Part shown: positions 13,965 through 22,905 of the stretch, one piece after another
How positions within the stretch are numbered: position 1 is the first letter of the stretch
Layout of the letters: each line of letters begins with the position of its first letter
DNA from: Phycisphaerales bacterium UBA6054
GTDB taxonomy: Bacteria > Planctomycetota > Phycisphaerae > Phycisphaerales > UBA1924
Direction: 5' to 3'
DNA: 45,461 bases
NCBI GenBank assembly: GCA_002429045.1
Contig: DIYM01000099.1
Location: forward strand, 1-45,461
Position numbers and translations under genes: made by a program
Notes under the pieces: model-generated
The model's input: the letters and a program-made list of their open reading frames with translations, nothing else
What the model was told of the DNA's origin: nothing
The model's database searches: none

Positions 13965-16574
13965 TCACGGGCAGCCGGCGTTGAACAGGTCGAGGTACTC
14001 GACCACATCAAAGAAGTTCAGGCTCCCGAACGGAGCAGCGAGATCGGCCTGCGGGTTCCCATCATTGAACAGGCTGATGTACGCGACAATATCGAAGAAG
14101 TTGATGCTCCCGAAAGGCTCGGCAAGGTCCGCGACCGAGCAGGGCAGATCGGGGCAATCTGTCAGATCCGGCACCACGACGCCGTCAACCGCTCCGGGCG
14201 ACGCGGCGGTCAGGCCGTCGGCGTTCCAGATGTCGGTGATGACGTTGTTGCGGGCCTCCTCGAACGGCACGAACGCGGAGGTCCAGTTGAACCCGCTGTC
14301 GTTGCTGATGCCGTCGTAGCTCCCCGGCAGCAGCACGAAGGAGAAGGCTTCCAGGGCCGGGTCGCCCGTGCCATCGAACGGCCACACCGTGCCGTCGTCG
14401 TCGAAGTTGACCAGATCGATCAGCCCGCCGCTGGCATCACGCAGCGTGAGGATCTCGCTCGCCTGGCTCGGGCCGTTGGCGAGGTTGCGCAGGCTCCGCG
14501 AGTCGGGCAGGCGGTTGCGGTCGACGCTCCACCCGTTGAGCGGGATGACCTGGTAGCCGCAGCCCCACGCGTCGTAGAACGCCTGCTGGGCTTCTGAGAC
14601 GCTCGCGAACTCGAACGTGTTGCCTCCATCGGACACGTCGTTCTGGTACAGGATGGCGGCCTCGTCGATGCCGAGGACGGTGCCGGCTGGGATGGTGTCG
14701 GTGAAGCCGTCTTCGTCGCGGAGGTACCAGCCGGAGATGTCGACCGGGGCGCCGGAGACGTTGAGGATCTCAACGAACTCGTTGGGAAGGAAGATGTCAA
14801 CCCCGGTGGTGCCGTCGGGCGCGGTCCCGATCGGGGCCCGCAGAGGGTTGGTCACGTGCAGGAACTCGGTGATGATCACCGGGCCCGAGACGGGCTCGGG
14901 GTCGGTGTCGGACACAAACCCGGGGGTCGCGCTGGCGCGGACCGAGTTGTGAAGCACGCTCGAGCCGTTGGACCCGTACGCGCCGGCGATGCCGTCGATC
15001 GACAGGGCCCAGGATCCGGGCTGGTTGTTGGCGTCTGCGTCCTGCGCCGAAGCGATCAGGTAGATCGAGCCGCTGCCGTCGTCCGCGGGCCAGTCGGTCC
15101 CGAGCGACTCATCCGAGATGTAATCGACGATGTCCGAAGGGATGCCGTCCGCGTCGAAGATCGCGAGGATCTCATCGCCGGGGACCGCGGTGTTGCCGCG
15201 GAAGCCGGCGTTGGTCAGCGCGATGATCTGGACCGACGCGGGCACGTCCCACGCGTTCCGGAACTCGGTGACCGGGTCGAGCCCGAAGTAGGCGTCGTCC
15301 GGCTCGAGGTTGTCGGGGGTGAAGTCGTTGATGAGCACCGCGACCTCGCCGGGCTGGAGGCTGACACCGCCCGAGATCGGATCGGACGCGGGCAGGTCCT
15401 CGAGATCGCCCAGCGACCAGCCGTCGAGCGAGACAACCGCGTCGGAGATGTTGCGGATCTCGACCCACTCCGACTCGTTCTCGTCGGTGGGCGGGTTGAA
15501 CATGATCTCGGTGATGATGACGTCGCCCGCAGCCTCGCAGACATCGAGCACGCCGTTGCCGTCGAGGTCGAGGTTCGGGTTGTCGGCGATCTCACACTCA
15601 TCGAGGAGACCGTTGGCGTTGCAGTCGTTGTTGGCCGCATCGTTGATGATGTCGCACTCGTCGGGGATGCCGTTGTTGTTGCAGTCCTCCTCGCACTCGT
15701 CTGGGATGCCGTTGTTGTTGCAATCCAGCGAGAAGCCCGAGCAGATATCGAGGATGTCGTCGATGCCGTTGCCGTTGCAGTCGTTGAAGACCGCGACCAG
15801 CTCGACGTATCCGGGAGAGCCGATGTTGACGCCGAACTCGTCGCCCTCTTCGCCGAACATCAGCTCGGAGTTGGGCGAGTTGTCCGGCACGACCGCGTTC
15901 GTGGTCAGGTCGACGAACACCCGGTTGGTGATGTATCCCTCGGGCGCCTGGTCGCTGCGGACCCAGGAGCAGCCCTCGTCGTTGTCCAGGGCGTTGAGGA
16001 ACTGGGGACGCAGCGCGATGGTCGTGCCCTGCGGGTTGTCGAGAGGCCAGGGCGGCGCATCGTCGAAGTTGACCTCGTCCTGCAGGATGCCCCCGGAGGT
16101 GACGAGCTGCAGGATCTCGTTGGTGCTGCTCGGCCCGTTCGAGAGCGACTCGAACTGCTCGAGAACGATCACCTGGATCGAGCCGCCGCCCAGATTCGGG
16201 TTCGGCTCCCACGCCGCGCGGAAGATCTCCTCCGTGATGAAGTTGCCGGCGGTATCGTCGCTGGGGTCGCCGTCGTTGCCGCACACGATCAGCGTGCCGC
16301 CCGCGGGGATAATGGTCCCGTCCGGGAAGGGCGATGTGACCACGTCATCGACGATGGTCCAGCCCGACACGTCGATCGGCGCGTCCGTCGTGTTGAACAG
16401 TTCGACGAACTCCTGGGGGCGCTCTCCGAACCCAACGCTGAAGTTCTGGTTGGTCGCGGCGAAGATCTCCGTGAAGATCACCTCGCCGGCCTGCTGCGCC
16501 GTGGCGACGCCGGACGCCGCTCCCACCGCGCCGAGCAGCATCAGGCCGCCCGCACATCGTGCTCTGTTGGTCAT
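13965..16574 (-). CDS. Secreted lamin-tail-domain protein with calcium-binding repeats and GC-type dockerin tail
   Basis: The 869-residue protein starts at the ATG preceded by GGAGAG and has a signal peptide (LMLLGAVGAASGVATAQQ). Three lamin-tail-like (LTD) domains are visible, each with an 'iteI' strand and 'EFVEL/EWVEI.N....v.vsGW' core, near residues 30, 347 and 563. Between the first and second are about six D-x-N-x-N-G-x-x-D-x-C units (residues ~260-345), which resemble thrombospondin type 3 calcium sites. The C-terminus (from ~811) has the same two LNFFD repeats and Gly-Cys-Pro ending as the nuclease encoded next. LTD domains are often found on secreted nucleases; here no catalytic domain is seen, so a scaffold or surface-binding role is inferred. 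Confidence 0.85.
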   Translation of the reverse strand: MTNRARCAGGLMLLGAVGAASGVATAQQAGEVIFTEIFAATNQNFSVGFGERPQEFVELFNTTDAPIDVSGWTIVDDVVTSPFPDGTIIPAGGTLIVCGNDGDPSDDTAGNFITEEIFRAAWEPNPNLGGGSIQVIVLEQFESLSNGPSSTNEILQLVTSGGILQDEVNFDDAPPWPLDNPQGTTIALRPQFLNALDNDEGCSWVRSDQAPEGYITNRVFVDLTTNAVVPDNSPNSELMFGEEGDEFGVNIGSPGYVELVAVFNDCNGNGIDDILDICSGFSLDCNNNGIPDECEEDCNNNGIPDECDIINDAANNDCNANGLLDECEIADNPNLDLDGNGVLDVCEAAGDVIITEIMFNPPTDENESEWVEIRNISDAVVSLDGWSLGDLEDLPASDPISGGVSLQPGEVAVLINDFTPDNLEPDDAYFGLDPVTEFRNAWDVPASVQIIALTNAGFRGNTAVPGDEILAIFDADGIPSDIVDYISDESLGTDWPADDGSGSIYLIASAQDADANNQPGSWALSIDGIAGAYGSNGSSVLHNSVRASATPGFVSDTDPEPVSGPVIITEFLHVTNPLRAPIGTAPDGTTGVDIFLPNEFVEILNVSGAPVDISGWYLRDEDGFTDTIPAGTVLGIDEAAILYQNDVSDGGNTFEFASVSEAQQAFYDAWGCGYQVIPLNGWSVDRNRLPDSRSLRNLANGPSQASEILTLRDASGGLIDLVNFDDDGTVWPFDGTGDPALEAFSFVLLPGSYDGISNDSGFNWTSAFVPFEEARNNVITDIWNADGLTAASPGAVDGVVVPDLTDCPDLPCSVADLAEPFGSINFFDIVAYISLFNDGNPQADLAAPFGSLNFFDVVEYLDLFNAGCP

Positions 16575-16656
16575 GTCTCTCTCCGAGTTCATGGATCCGA
16601 TGAAGACGACGCCGCCACCAAGCGACGCTCGCCGGAAAACACACAGAAACAAACCC

Positions 16657-17784
16657 TCAATCGAAGCTGAACCGCTGGTAGATGTTCCGACCGACGCGGA
16701 TGTTCTCCACCGAGATCCCGCCGGCGTCCTCGAGCGCATCGGCCACGCTCGTCCATCCGTACTTGCGGGCAACCTCGCTTCCGAACCGGCCGGTGAATGT
16801 CCCGGACGTGAAGCCCGTCGTGCGGCTCTCAAGGTAGGTCCTCACGAGATCCGGCCCAGGCCTGACGAACTCGGCATGCCCGTCAACGAACGCGATGTTC
16901 GTGCCGTCGGCCCCGTGGTTGTTGTGCTCCTCGGGCCAGTTGTTCACCGCCCAGTCGGGGATCTCCCCGCCCGTGTAGTCGTTGTTGTCGTTCCGGCTGT
17001 CCTGGTCGGAATCGAGCAGGATGAGCATCTTGGATGGGAACTCGACCGTCAGCCCAGACTTGAGGATGCTCCGGCTCGGGTCGTTGAAGTCGCGCGGGTC
17101 GTTCTCACTCCCGTCGAAGCCCACGTCCCCGGGCTTGAAACCGCGCTGCCGGTTCCGATTCCGGTTGTTGCCCCGGGTCCGGTCGTACCACCCATCGGGG
17201 TAGATGACCGGCACGCTGCCGCCCGAACCCTGGCTGTCGCTGCTGGACAGAAACCCGCTGTACCACGCGAACACCTCGTAGCTGTGCCCGTTGCGACGCT
17301 CCCGATCGTTCGCGGCCCCGCTGTCCTGCCCGTCCACCTCGCCGGAGTCGGCCGACCGCGTCAGCCCGAGCGGCACCTCACGCCCGTGGAGGTTGTCTGG
17401 ATCATCAACGGCGACCGTGACATCCGGGAGGATCTCGTTGCGGGTCGACGGGCACTCGCCCACGCTCGTGTTGTCGATGTAGTCGGGGAAAAAGTACGCG
17501 AGGTTGTCATCTCCCCCGCCAGTCGTCGGGATGTAGACCTCTTTCCGGTTCGACAGCGAATACATGTTGGCCGCCAGCGCCAACTGGCGGACGTTGCTCA
17601 GGCAGGCAACGCGCTGGGCTGTTCGCCGGGCCTTACCGATCGAGGGCAGCAGAATGCCCGTCAGCAGAGCGATGATCGCAATAACAACCAGCAGTTCGAT
17701 GAGCGTGAAGCCTCGCCGCCCACCTCTCGGATTGTCACGCCCCGCGATCCGCTTCCCAAAGAACACCCGACCGGATTCGTCCAT
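16657..17784 (-). CDS. Prepilin-like protein with N-terminal cleavage/methylation site and H-x9-DG motif
   Basis: The 375-residue protein has a type IV prepilin N-terminus: [19 protein letters not shown] (about residues 22-40) with the Glu five residues after the cleavage glycine, followed by the classic [15 protein letters not shown] helix. Near the C-terminus lies [18 protein letters not shown], the H-x9-DG motif of the large planctomycete family related to DUF1559 proteins. Such proteins are probably exported and assembled or displayed as pseudopilins, though their function is unknown. The ATG at 17784 follows GGAG at good spacing. The gene precedes, on the same strand, the lamin-tail gene 82 bases away, and is divergent from the large phosphoesterase. 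Confidence 0.88.
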   Translation of the reverse strand: MDESGRVFFGKRIAGRDNPRGGRRGFTLIELLVVIAIIALLTGILLPSIGKARRTAQRVACLSNVRQLALAANMYSLSNRKEVYIPTTGGGDDNLAYFFPDYIDNTSVGECPSTRNEILPDVTVAVDDPDNLHGREVPLGLTRSADSGEVDGQDSGAANDRERRNGHSYEVFAWYSGFLSSSDSQGSGGSVPVIYPDGWYDRTRGNNRNRNRQRGFKPGDVGFDGSENDPRDFNDPSRSILKSGLTVEFPSKMLILLDSDQDSRNDNNDYTGGEIPDWAVNNWPEEHNNHGADGTNIAFVDGHAEFVRPGPDLVRTYLESRTTGFTSGTFTGRFGSEVARKYGWTSVADALEDAGGISVENIRVGRNIYQRFSFD

Positions 17785-17887
17785 TTCAGCATCTCCAAAC
17801 AAAGAGCCCAGGCATCGTGCGTGAGGACCAACATAATCACGGCACATCTCTGTGTCCCGAAGCCGTGTATCAAAGTTTGGTTATGCT

Positions 17888-17915
17888 TGCGCAAACTGAA
17901 TCGAACGTTTGCGCA
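17888..17915. promoter_or_regulatory. Inverted repeat in the divergent promoter region
   Basis: TGCGCAAA (17888-17895) and TTTGCGCA (17908-17915) form a perfect 8-bp inverted repeat with a 12-base spacer. It lies in the 206-base gap between the leftward prepilin-like gene and the rightward phosphoesterase gene. The centre-to-centre distance of 20 bases (two helical turns) would suit a dimeric regulator acting on both genes. No regulator gene is adjacent and the rest of the gap shows nothing else clear. Confidence 0.4.
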
Positions 17916-17990
17916 CCCGATCGGCCGAGTGAACCGCAGGTCGCCTAGGTTGCAGTCTGATCGACCCCGGATTGCAATGAGGACCATGAC

Positions 17991-20900
17991 ATGCCGATTG
18001 TGCCACTCGCCGCCGCGCTGCTCTCGCTTTCGACCGGAGCACTGCCGGTTTCTGTTCAGAGCGATGCCAGCGGAACCGTGTTCATCGACCAGAACGGAGA
18101 CGGCGCCAGGCAACCCGGCGAACGCGGGCTGCCGGGTGTGCTCGTCACAAACGGGCAAGACGTCGTCCGCACCGACACCCGGGGCGTGTTCACCATCCCG
18201 CTCCGCAACGCCGAAGACAGCATCATCTCGGTGGTTGACCCGGCAGGCTATGCAAGCCCCCGCGATTCGCTGGGGATCCCGAGGTTCTACCACATCCACA
18301 AGCCGCAGGGCTCTCCCGACAGCAACTACATCTACTCCGGCGTTCCGGCCACCGGCCAACTCCCGCAGACGATCGACTTCCCTCTCGTCCGCGACACAAC
18401 GGGCGGGGCGTTCGATGTCATCCTCGTCGGCGACCCCCAGCCGTACAACCCCGGCGAAGTCTCGCTGTACGCACGCGACGTTGTCTCAGAGCTCAGAAAC
18501 GTCGAGGCAGACTTCGCGTTCGCCTTGGGCGATCTCGTCGGCGACGACCTGAACCTCTACCCCATCTACAACGAGGCCAACAGCCTCTCGGGTCACACCT
18601 GGCGGAACGTGCACGGCAACCACGACGTGAACTTCATGTCTCCGACCGACCAGCACTCGGACGAGACGTTCGAGGCGACCTTCGGGCCCGCCGACTACGC
18701 GTTCTACCGCGGAGAAGCGCTCTTCATCGTGCTCGACAACGTGCTCTGGCAGGGATTCGATGGCTACCGGTCCGACGGAGACCCGAAACGGGGCAACTAC
18801 ATCGGAGACATCTCAGACCGCCAGGTCCGGTTCGTCCGGGCCCTCCTCGACAACACGCCCCGCGAGACGCTCGTCGTCGTCGCGGTCCACATCCCCTTCA
18901 TGGGCGACGGACCTCGCGAGAACACCCGAGGCTTCGAGAAACTCCTCGCAGCCATGTCCTCGCACCCCAACACGCTCTCCGTATCCGGGCACACCCACAA
19001 GCAACGCCACGAGTACTTCGGGCCCGAGGACGGCTACACCACCGATCAGGGCACCGAGCACCACCACTACAACGTCGGCACCGCCTCGGGCACATGGTGG
19101 CGCGGCGACACCAACGAGCGGGGAATCCCCCACGCCATGATGCGCGACGGCACACCCAACGGCTTCGCCGTTCTTTCGATCAAAGAAAACACGTACTCCA
19201 TAAGCTACAAAGCCGCAGGATTCCCCGAGTCTTTCCAGATCAACATCCACGCCCCCGACGCGTCCGCGGGCGGGGAGGCGTTCACCGCCAACGTCTTCAA
19301 CGGCTGCGAACGGACCACCGTCGAGTACCAGATCGGCGAGAACGGCTCGTGGCGGACCATGGAACGCGTGTGGATCCCGGACCCCCACTACACCGCCCTC
19401 TACGAACAGGAACTCGAGGACAACAAACGCCGCAAGCTCTGGGAGCCCGAGCCCTCGTCGCACATCTGGCAGGCCAACCTGCCCGCCGACATCCCGGCCG
19501 GCACATCCTGGCTCACCATCCGGGCGACAGACCCGTACGGCCACCAGCACCGAGCAAGCACGCCCGTCCGCAACAACGCCGAGCGAGCAGCCCCGAACCC
19601 GATGGCGGGGCAGATCCCCAGCGACCGTTCATCCGAGACCGGCACGGGGCGTCTCGAACGCATCGCGTTCGGATCATGCTCCAAGGAATCGAATCCGCAG
19701 CCGATCTGGCAGACCGTGTCCGCCGCCAAGCCCGATGTGTTCATCCTGGCAGGCGACAACGTCTACGGCGACACGAACGACCCGGCCGTCCTCCGTGCCA
19801 AGTACGACCGATTCAACGCGATCCCCGGGTTCGCCGCGCTGCGGTCCCACACGCCGCTGCTCGCGACCTGGGACGATCACGACTTCGGGCGCAACGACGC
19901 CGGCCGCGAGTACGAGATGAAGGAAGATTCTCAACAGATCTTCCTAGATTTTATGAACGTTGCATCGGATTCCCCGCGACGTGAGCGAGAGGGCATCTAC
20001 CACGCCGAGATCCACGGCCAGCCCGGCGAACGCGTCCAGGTCATCCTGCTCGACACCCGCTACCACCGCAGCGAACCGGAACGCTTCGCACGCCAGCCGG
20101 GCGAACGCTCCGCTGGGTACCGACCCACCCGCGACCGCGACGCCACGATCCTGGGCGAAGCGCAATGGCAGTGGCTCGAGGAGCAACTCCGCGAACCGGC
20201 CGAGCTACGCCTCATCGTCAGCAGCATCCAGTTTGTCGCATCGGACCACCGCTTCGAGAAATGGGCCAACTTCCCGTTCGAGCAATCGCGCATGCTCAGG
20301 CTCATCCGTGACACCAACGCCCAGGGCGTCCTCTTCCTCAGCGGGGACCGGCACCACGCCGAACTCTCGCGGCTCGAGCACGGCACGGTCGATTACCCGA
20401 TCTACGACCTGACCGCCAGCGGCATCAACCAGAGCCGCCCCAGATCCGAATGGCGATCCCCCGAGATGAACCGGCACCGCCTCGAAGGACCCTTCAGGGG
20501 TTCGCACTTCGGCGTGGTCGATATCGACTGGGAGTCGCCCGACCCGCTGGTCTCGCTCGCGATCAATGACATCTCCGGTGAGCCGGTGATCCACCACAGC
20601 CTCCGGCTCAGCGAGATCCGGTCCTCGGGGCGATCGCCTGTCACCTACGAAGAACCGATGCCGACCCGCGCCGGCGGACCAGCGCTGTCCATCGACGGCA
20701 ACACGCAGGATCGCCCCGCACCGGTCTCCGCGAGCATCGTCCAAGGCCACTTCTCGGCGGCGTTCCGCTCACCGACCGAGCGGACCCTCCGCCGCCACGC
20801 CGAGATGGTCGAGATCGGACTCGACCTCGACGCCGACACCTCGACCGGCTCGCAAAGCCCCGCCACCCATGGCGACGACCTGACCATCCTCATCGGGGCC

Positions 20901-22088
20901 CCGCCCGAGCCGGGCCAACGCTGGCGCCGAGGGCCCAAGGTGGTCCGCCACAACGCGGACGGAACGAGCACCGACGTGACCGACCCCGAAGCATTGACCG
21001 CCCTCGGCTTCCACATCGCCCCCACACACGCCTCCTCGACGCACGAGTTCACCATCGATCTGGCGGAAGCGACACGCATCGCCAACGCCGATATCCAATC
21101 CGCCGAGACAGTCCGAGCTACGGTATCCGCGATCGATCGAGAAACCGGAGAACGAACGCTCTGGAACAGCCTGAGGGCCGAGACATACGCCGGGGACACC
21201 CGAGCAGCACACGCCGATCACCACGACACGGTTCCGAGCAAGCAGAACGATGCCATCCGGGTGGTTGCTCTCAACGTGCTCTGGGGCCAACCCCAAGAGA
21301 ATCCCGAGCCGTTCGCGCGCATCTTCCGGGCGACTCAACCGGATATCTACCTGATCCAGGAATGGGATCAGCGCCGCTACAGCGTGGCCGAGATCTGCGC
21401 CTGGTTCCGCGAGCATGTCGATCCGGACGCCGAATGGGACGCTATGGTCACCGGCGTCGACGGGTTCGGGTCTGGCACCGCGGTGGTCACCCCGCACCCG
21501 ATCACCGCGAAGCTGGCGCCCGCCGTGCCGGTCGACGCCGACCGCTGGGACTTCCCCGCCCGCATCGCGGCCGCCGCGGTTGACACCCCCGCCGGCACGT
21601 TCGTCACCGCGTCGGTCCACTTCAAAGCCGGGGGCTCACTCGACAGCGGCGAGGACGTGCGCCGGCTCGCCGAGGCCGAAGCGGTCAACCGCATCCTCGC
21701 CGGCATGAACGCCGTCGCCTCACCCGAAGTGGTCGTTCTCGGCGGGGACTTCAACCTCAACGGGAGCACCGAGATCGCGAAGCGCGCCATCGGCAACGCG
21801 GACATCGATCTCAGCGATCTCACGCTCGCCAACGCACGCATCCTCGGGGACCCACGCCTCGTGTACACGCACGGCCGCGGGCCCCAGAAAAACCGCCTCG
21901 ACTTCATCGCGTACTCGGACTCCACCGCCGAAATCAGCACGGCCTTCGTGCTCGACACGTCTGTGCTGAGCGACTCCGCCCTCTCCCAGTCGGGCCTGCG
22001 AGCGTCCGACACGTCGGCATCGGACCACCTGCCGGTGTTCATCGATCTCGTCACCCGCCGGCAGCTCGCCGCGCCGACCGCCAGATAA
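17991..22088 (+). CDS. Giant triple phosphoesterase: calcineurin-like, PhoD-like and EEP domains in one chain
   Basis: The 1365-residue protein starts at the only possible start after an in-frame stop, with GAGGA seven bases upstream. A short hydrophobic signal-like segment lacks the usual basic residues. Residues ~27-110 are an SdrD-B-like/metallophosphatase N-domain. The calcineurin-like core follows, with GDPQPYNPGE (~147), GDLVGDD (~180), GNHDVNF (~209), VHIPF (~300) and SGHTHKQRH (~332), and then its usual C-domain. From ~554 a PhoD-type domain shows AFGSCS, ILAGDNVYGD, LLATWDDHDFG and FLSGDRHHAE. Residues ~890-1080 are unrecognised. From ~1090 comes an EEP domain with VVALNVLW, LIQEWD, GGDFNLNG and SDHLPVFIDL. 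All three sites look intact. Extracellular phosphodiester or phosphate scavenging is inferred. Confidence 0.9.
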   Translation: MPIVPLAAALLSLSTGALPVSVQSDASGTVFIDQNGDGARQPGERGLPGVLVTNGQDVVRTDTRGVFTIPLRNAEDSIISVVDPAGYASPRDSLGIPRFYHIHKPQGSPDSNYIYSGVPATGQLPQTIDFPLVRDTTGGAFDVILVGDPQPYNPGEVSLYARDVVSELRNVEADFAFALGDLVGDDLNLYPIYNEANSLSGHTWRNVHGNHDVNFMSPTDQHSDETFEATFGPADYAFYRGEALFIVLDNVLWQGFDGYRSDGDPKRGNYIGDISDRQVRFVRALLDNTPRETLVVVAVHIPFMGDGPRENTRGFEKLLAAMSSHPNTLSVSGHTHKQRHEYFGPEDGYTTDQGTEHHHYNVGTASGTWWRGDTNERGIPHAMMRDGTPNGFAVLSIKENTYSISYKAAGFPESFQINIHAPDASAGGEAFTANVFNGCERTTVEYQIGENGSWRTMERVWIPDPHYTALYEQELEDNKRRKLWEPEPSSHIWQANLPADIPAGTSWLTIRATDPYGHQHRASTPVRNNAERAAPNPMAGQIPSDRSSETGTGRLERIAFGSCSKESNPQPIWQTVSAAKPDVFILAGDNVYGDTNDPAVLRAKYDRFNAIPGFAALRSHTPLLATWDDHDFGRNDAGREYEMKEDSQQIFLDFMNVASDSPRREREGIYHAEIHGQPGERVQVILLDTRYHRSEPERFARQPGERSAGYRPTRDRDATILGEAQWQWLEEQLREPAELRLIVSSIQFVASDHRFEKWANFPFEQSRMLRLIRDTNAQGVLFLSGDRHHAELSRLEHGTVDYPIYDLTASGINQSRPRSEWRSPEMNRHRLEGPFRGSHFGVVDIDWESPDPLVSLAINDISGEPVIHHSLRLSEIRSSGRSPVTYEEPMPTRAGGPALSIDGNTQDRPAPVSASIVQGHFSAAFRSPTERTLRRHAEMVEIGLDLDADTSTGSQSPATHGDDLTILIGAPPEPGQRWRRGPKVVRHNADGTSTDVTDPEALTALGFHIAPTHASSTHEFTIDLAEATRIANADIQSAETVRATVSAIDRETGERTLWNSLRAETYAGDTRAAHADHHDTVPSKQNDAIRVVALNVLWGQPQENPEPFARIFRATQPDIYLIQEWDQRRYSVAEICAWFREHVDPDAEWDAMVTGVDGFGSGTAVVTPHPITAKLAPAVPVDADRWDFPARIAAAAVDTPAGTFVTASVHFKAGGSLDSGEDVRRLAEAEAVNRILAGMNAVASPEVVVLGGDFNLNGSTEIAKRAIGNADIDLSDLTLANARILGDPRLVYTHGRGPQKNRLDFIAYSDSTAEISTAFVLDTSVLSDSALSQSGLRASDTSASDHLPVFIDLVTRRQLAAPTAR

Positions 22089-22095
22089 CCACCGG

Positions 22096-22872
22096 TCAGA
22101 CCGCCAGGTCCGCGACCACCATCGCGTGGTCAGACACGCCCAGCCCGCTCTGGCGATCGATGTGGCAGTCGTCCACCAGCCTGGACGCGGCGCGGTTCGC
22201 GAGCAGATAGTCGATTCGCCAGCCACGGTCCAACGCCCTCGCCTGACCCCGGTTCGACCACCACGAGTACGGACCCTCCACCTCGCCGTACTTCTCGCGG
22301 ATCAGGTCGGACCAACCCTGCCCGAGCAGTTCGCCGAACCAGGCACGCTCGTGCGGGAGGAAACCCGAGTTCTTCTCGTTGGACTTGGCGTAGTACAGGT
22401 CGCGGTGCTGATGCGCGATGTTGAAGTCGCCCCCGAGGATCGTGGGAACCCGCGAACGCGCGAACACCGCCGACCAATCCAAGAAAAACCCGAGCCAGCG
22501 GTCCTTCTCGGCCTGCCTGTGCTCGCCCGACGACCCGCTGGGCAGGTACACGCTGACAAGGCGCACCGGACCGACCCGCGCTGCGATCACACGCCCCTCC
22601 GGATCATCCTCGCCGGCGCCGCGCGACTCCTCATCCACACGATCGATGTGACGACCGGCCAGCAGGCCCGTCCCCGCGTACCCCGGACGCTCGGCAGGAT
22701 GCCAGAACGCATGCCAATCCGCCGGCTCGCGCCACTCGGGCGGGATCTTGTCGGGCGTCGCGCGGACCTCCTGGAGCAGCAACGCGTCCGGCGATACCCG
22801 CGCGACCTCATCCCCCATGCCCTTCCGGGCGGCCGCCCGGATCCCGTTCACATTCCACGTCGCGATCCGCAT
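22096..22872 (-). CDS. xth: Exodeoxyribonuclease III / AP endonuclease
   Basis: This 258-residue protein of the standard ExoIII length lacks a signal peptide. The family signatures are IATWNVNGIRAA at the start, LLLQEVRA with the metal Glu, GRVIAARVGPVRLVSVYLPS, LGGDFNIAHQHRDLYYA, the WSNRGQARALDRGWRIDYLL segment and SDHAMVVADL at the end. It incises DNA at abasic sites and removes 3' blocking groups during base-excision repair in the cytoplasm. It is convergent with the large phosphoesterase (7-base gap) and divergent from the M24 peptidase. It is the third EEP-fold protein in about 10.6 kb. Confidence 0.94.
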   Translation of the reverse strand: MRIATWNVNGIRAAARKGMGDEVARVSPDALLLQEVRATPDKIPPEWREPADWHAFWHPAERPGYAGTGLLAGRHIDRVDEESRGAGEDDPEGRVIAARVGPVRLVSVYLPSGSSGEHRQAEKDRWLGFFLDWSAVFARSRVPTILGGDFNIAHQHRDLYYAKSNEKNSGFLPHERAWFGELLGQGWSDLIREKYGEVEGPYSWWSNRGQARALDRGWRIDYLLANRAASRLVDDCHIDRQSGLGVSDHAMVVADLAV

Positions 22873-22905
22873 AGGAAACCACGATACGCCGCACTACCCT
22901 CCCGC

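Noticed and set aside
15540..15790. Short near-repeats (GTTGTTGTTGCA and similar) suggesting a tandem DNA repeat
   Set aside because: They encode the Asp/Asn/Gly calcium-binding units of the lamin-tail protein and vary at the DNA level.
14856..16670. 604-residue open frame on the + strand
   Set aside because: It is antisense to the lamin-tail gene, which has a signal peptide, domains and a good ribosome site. The antisense protein is Val/Arg/Asp-rich with no motif, a shadow of the GC-rich codon pattern.
15310..18552. 1080-residue open frame on the + strand
   Set aside because: It spans the antisense of two recognised genes and runs out of frame into the phosphoesterase gene. The Ser/Pro/Arg-rich composition carries no recognisable domain.
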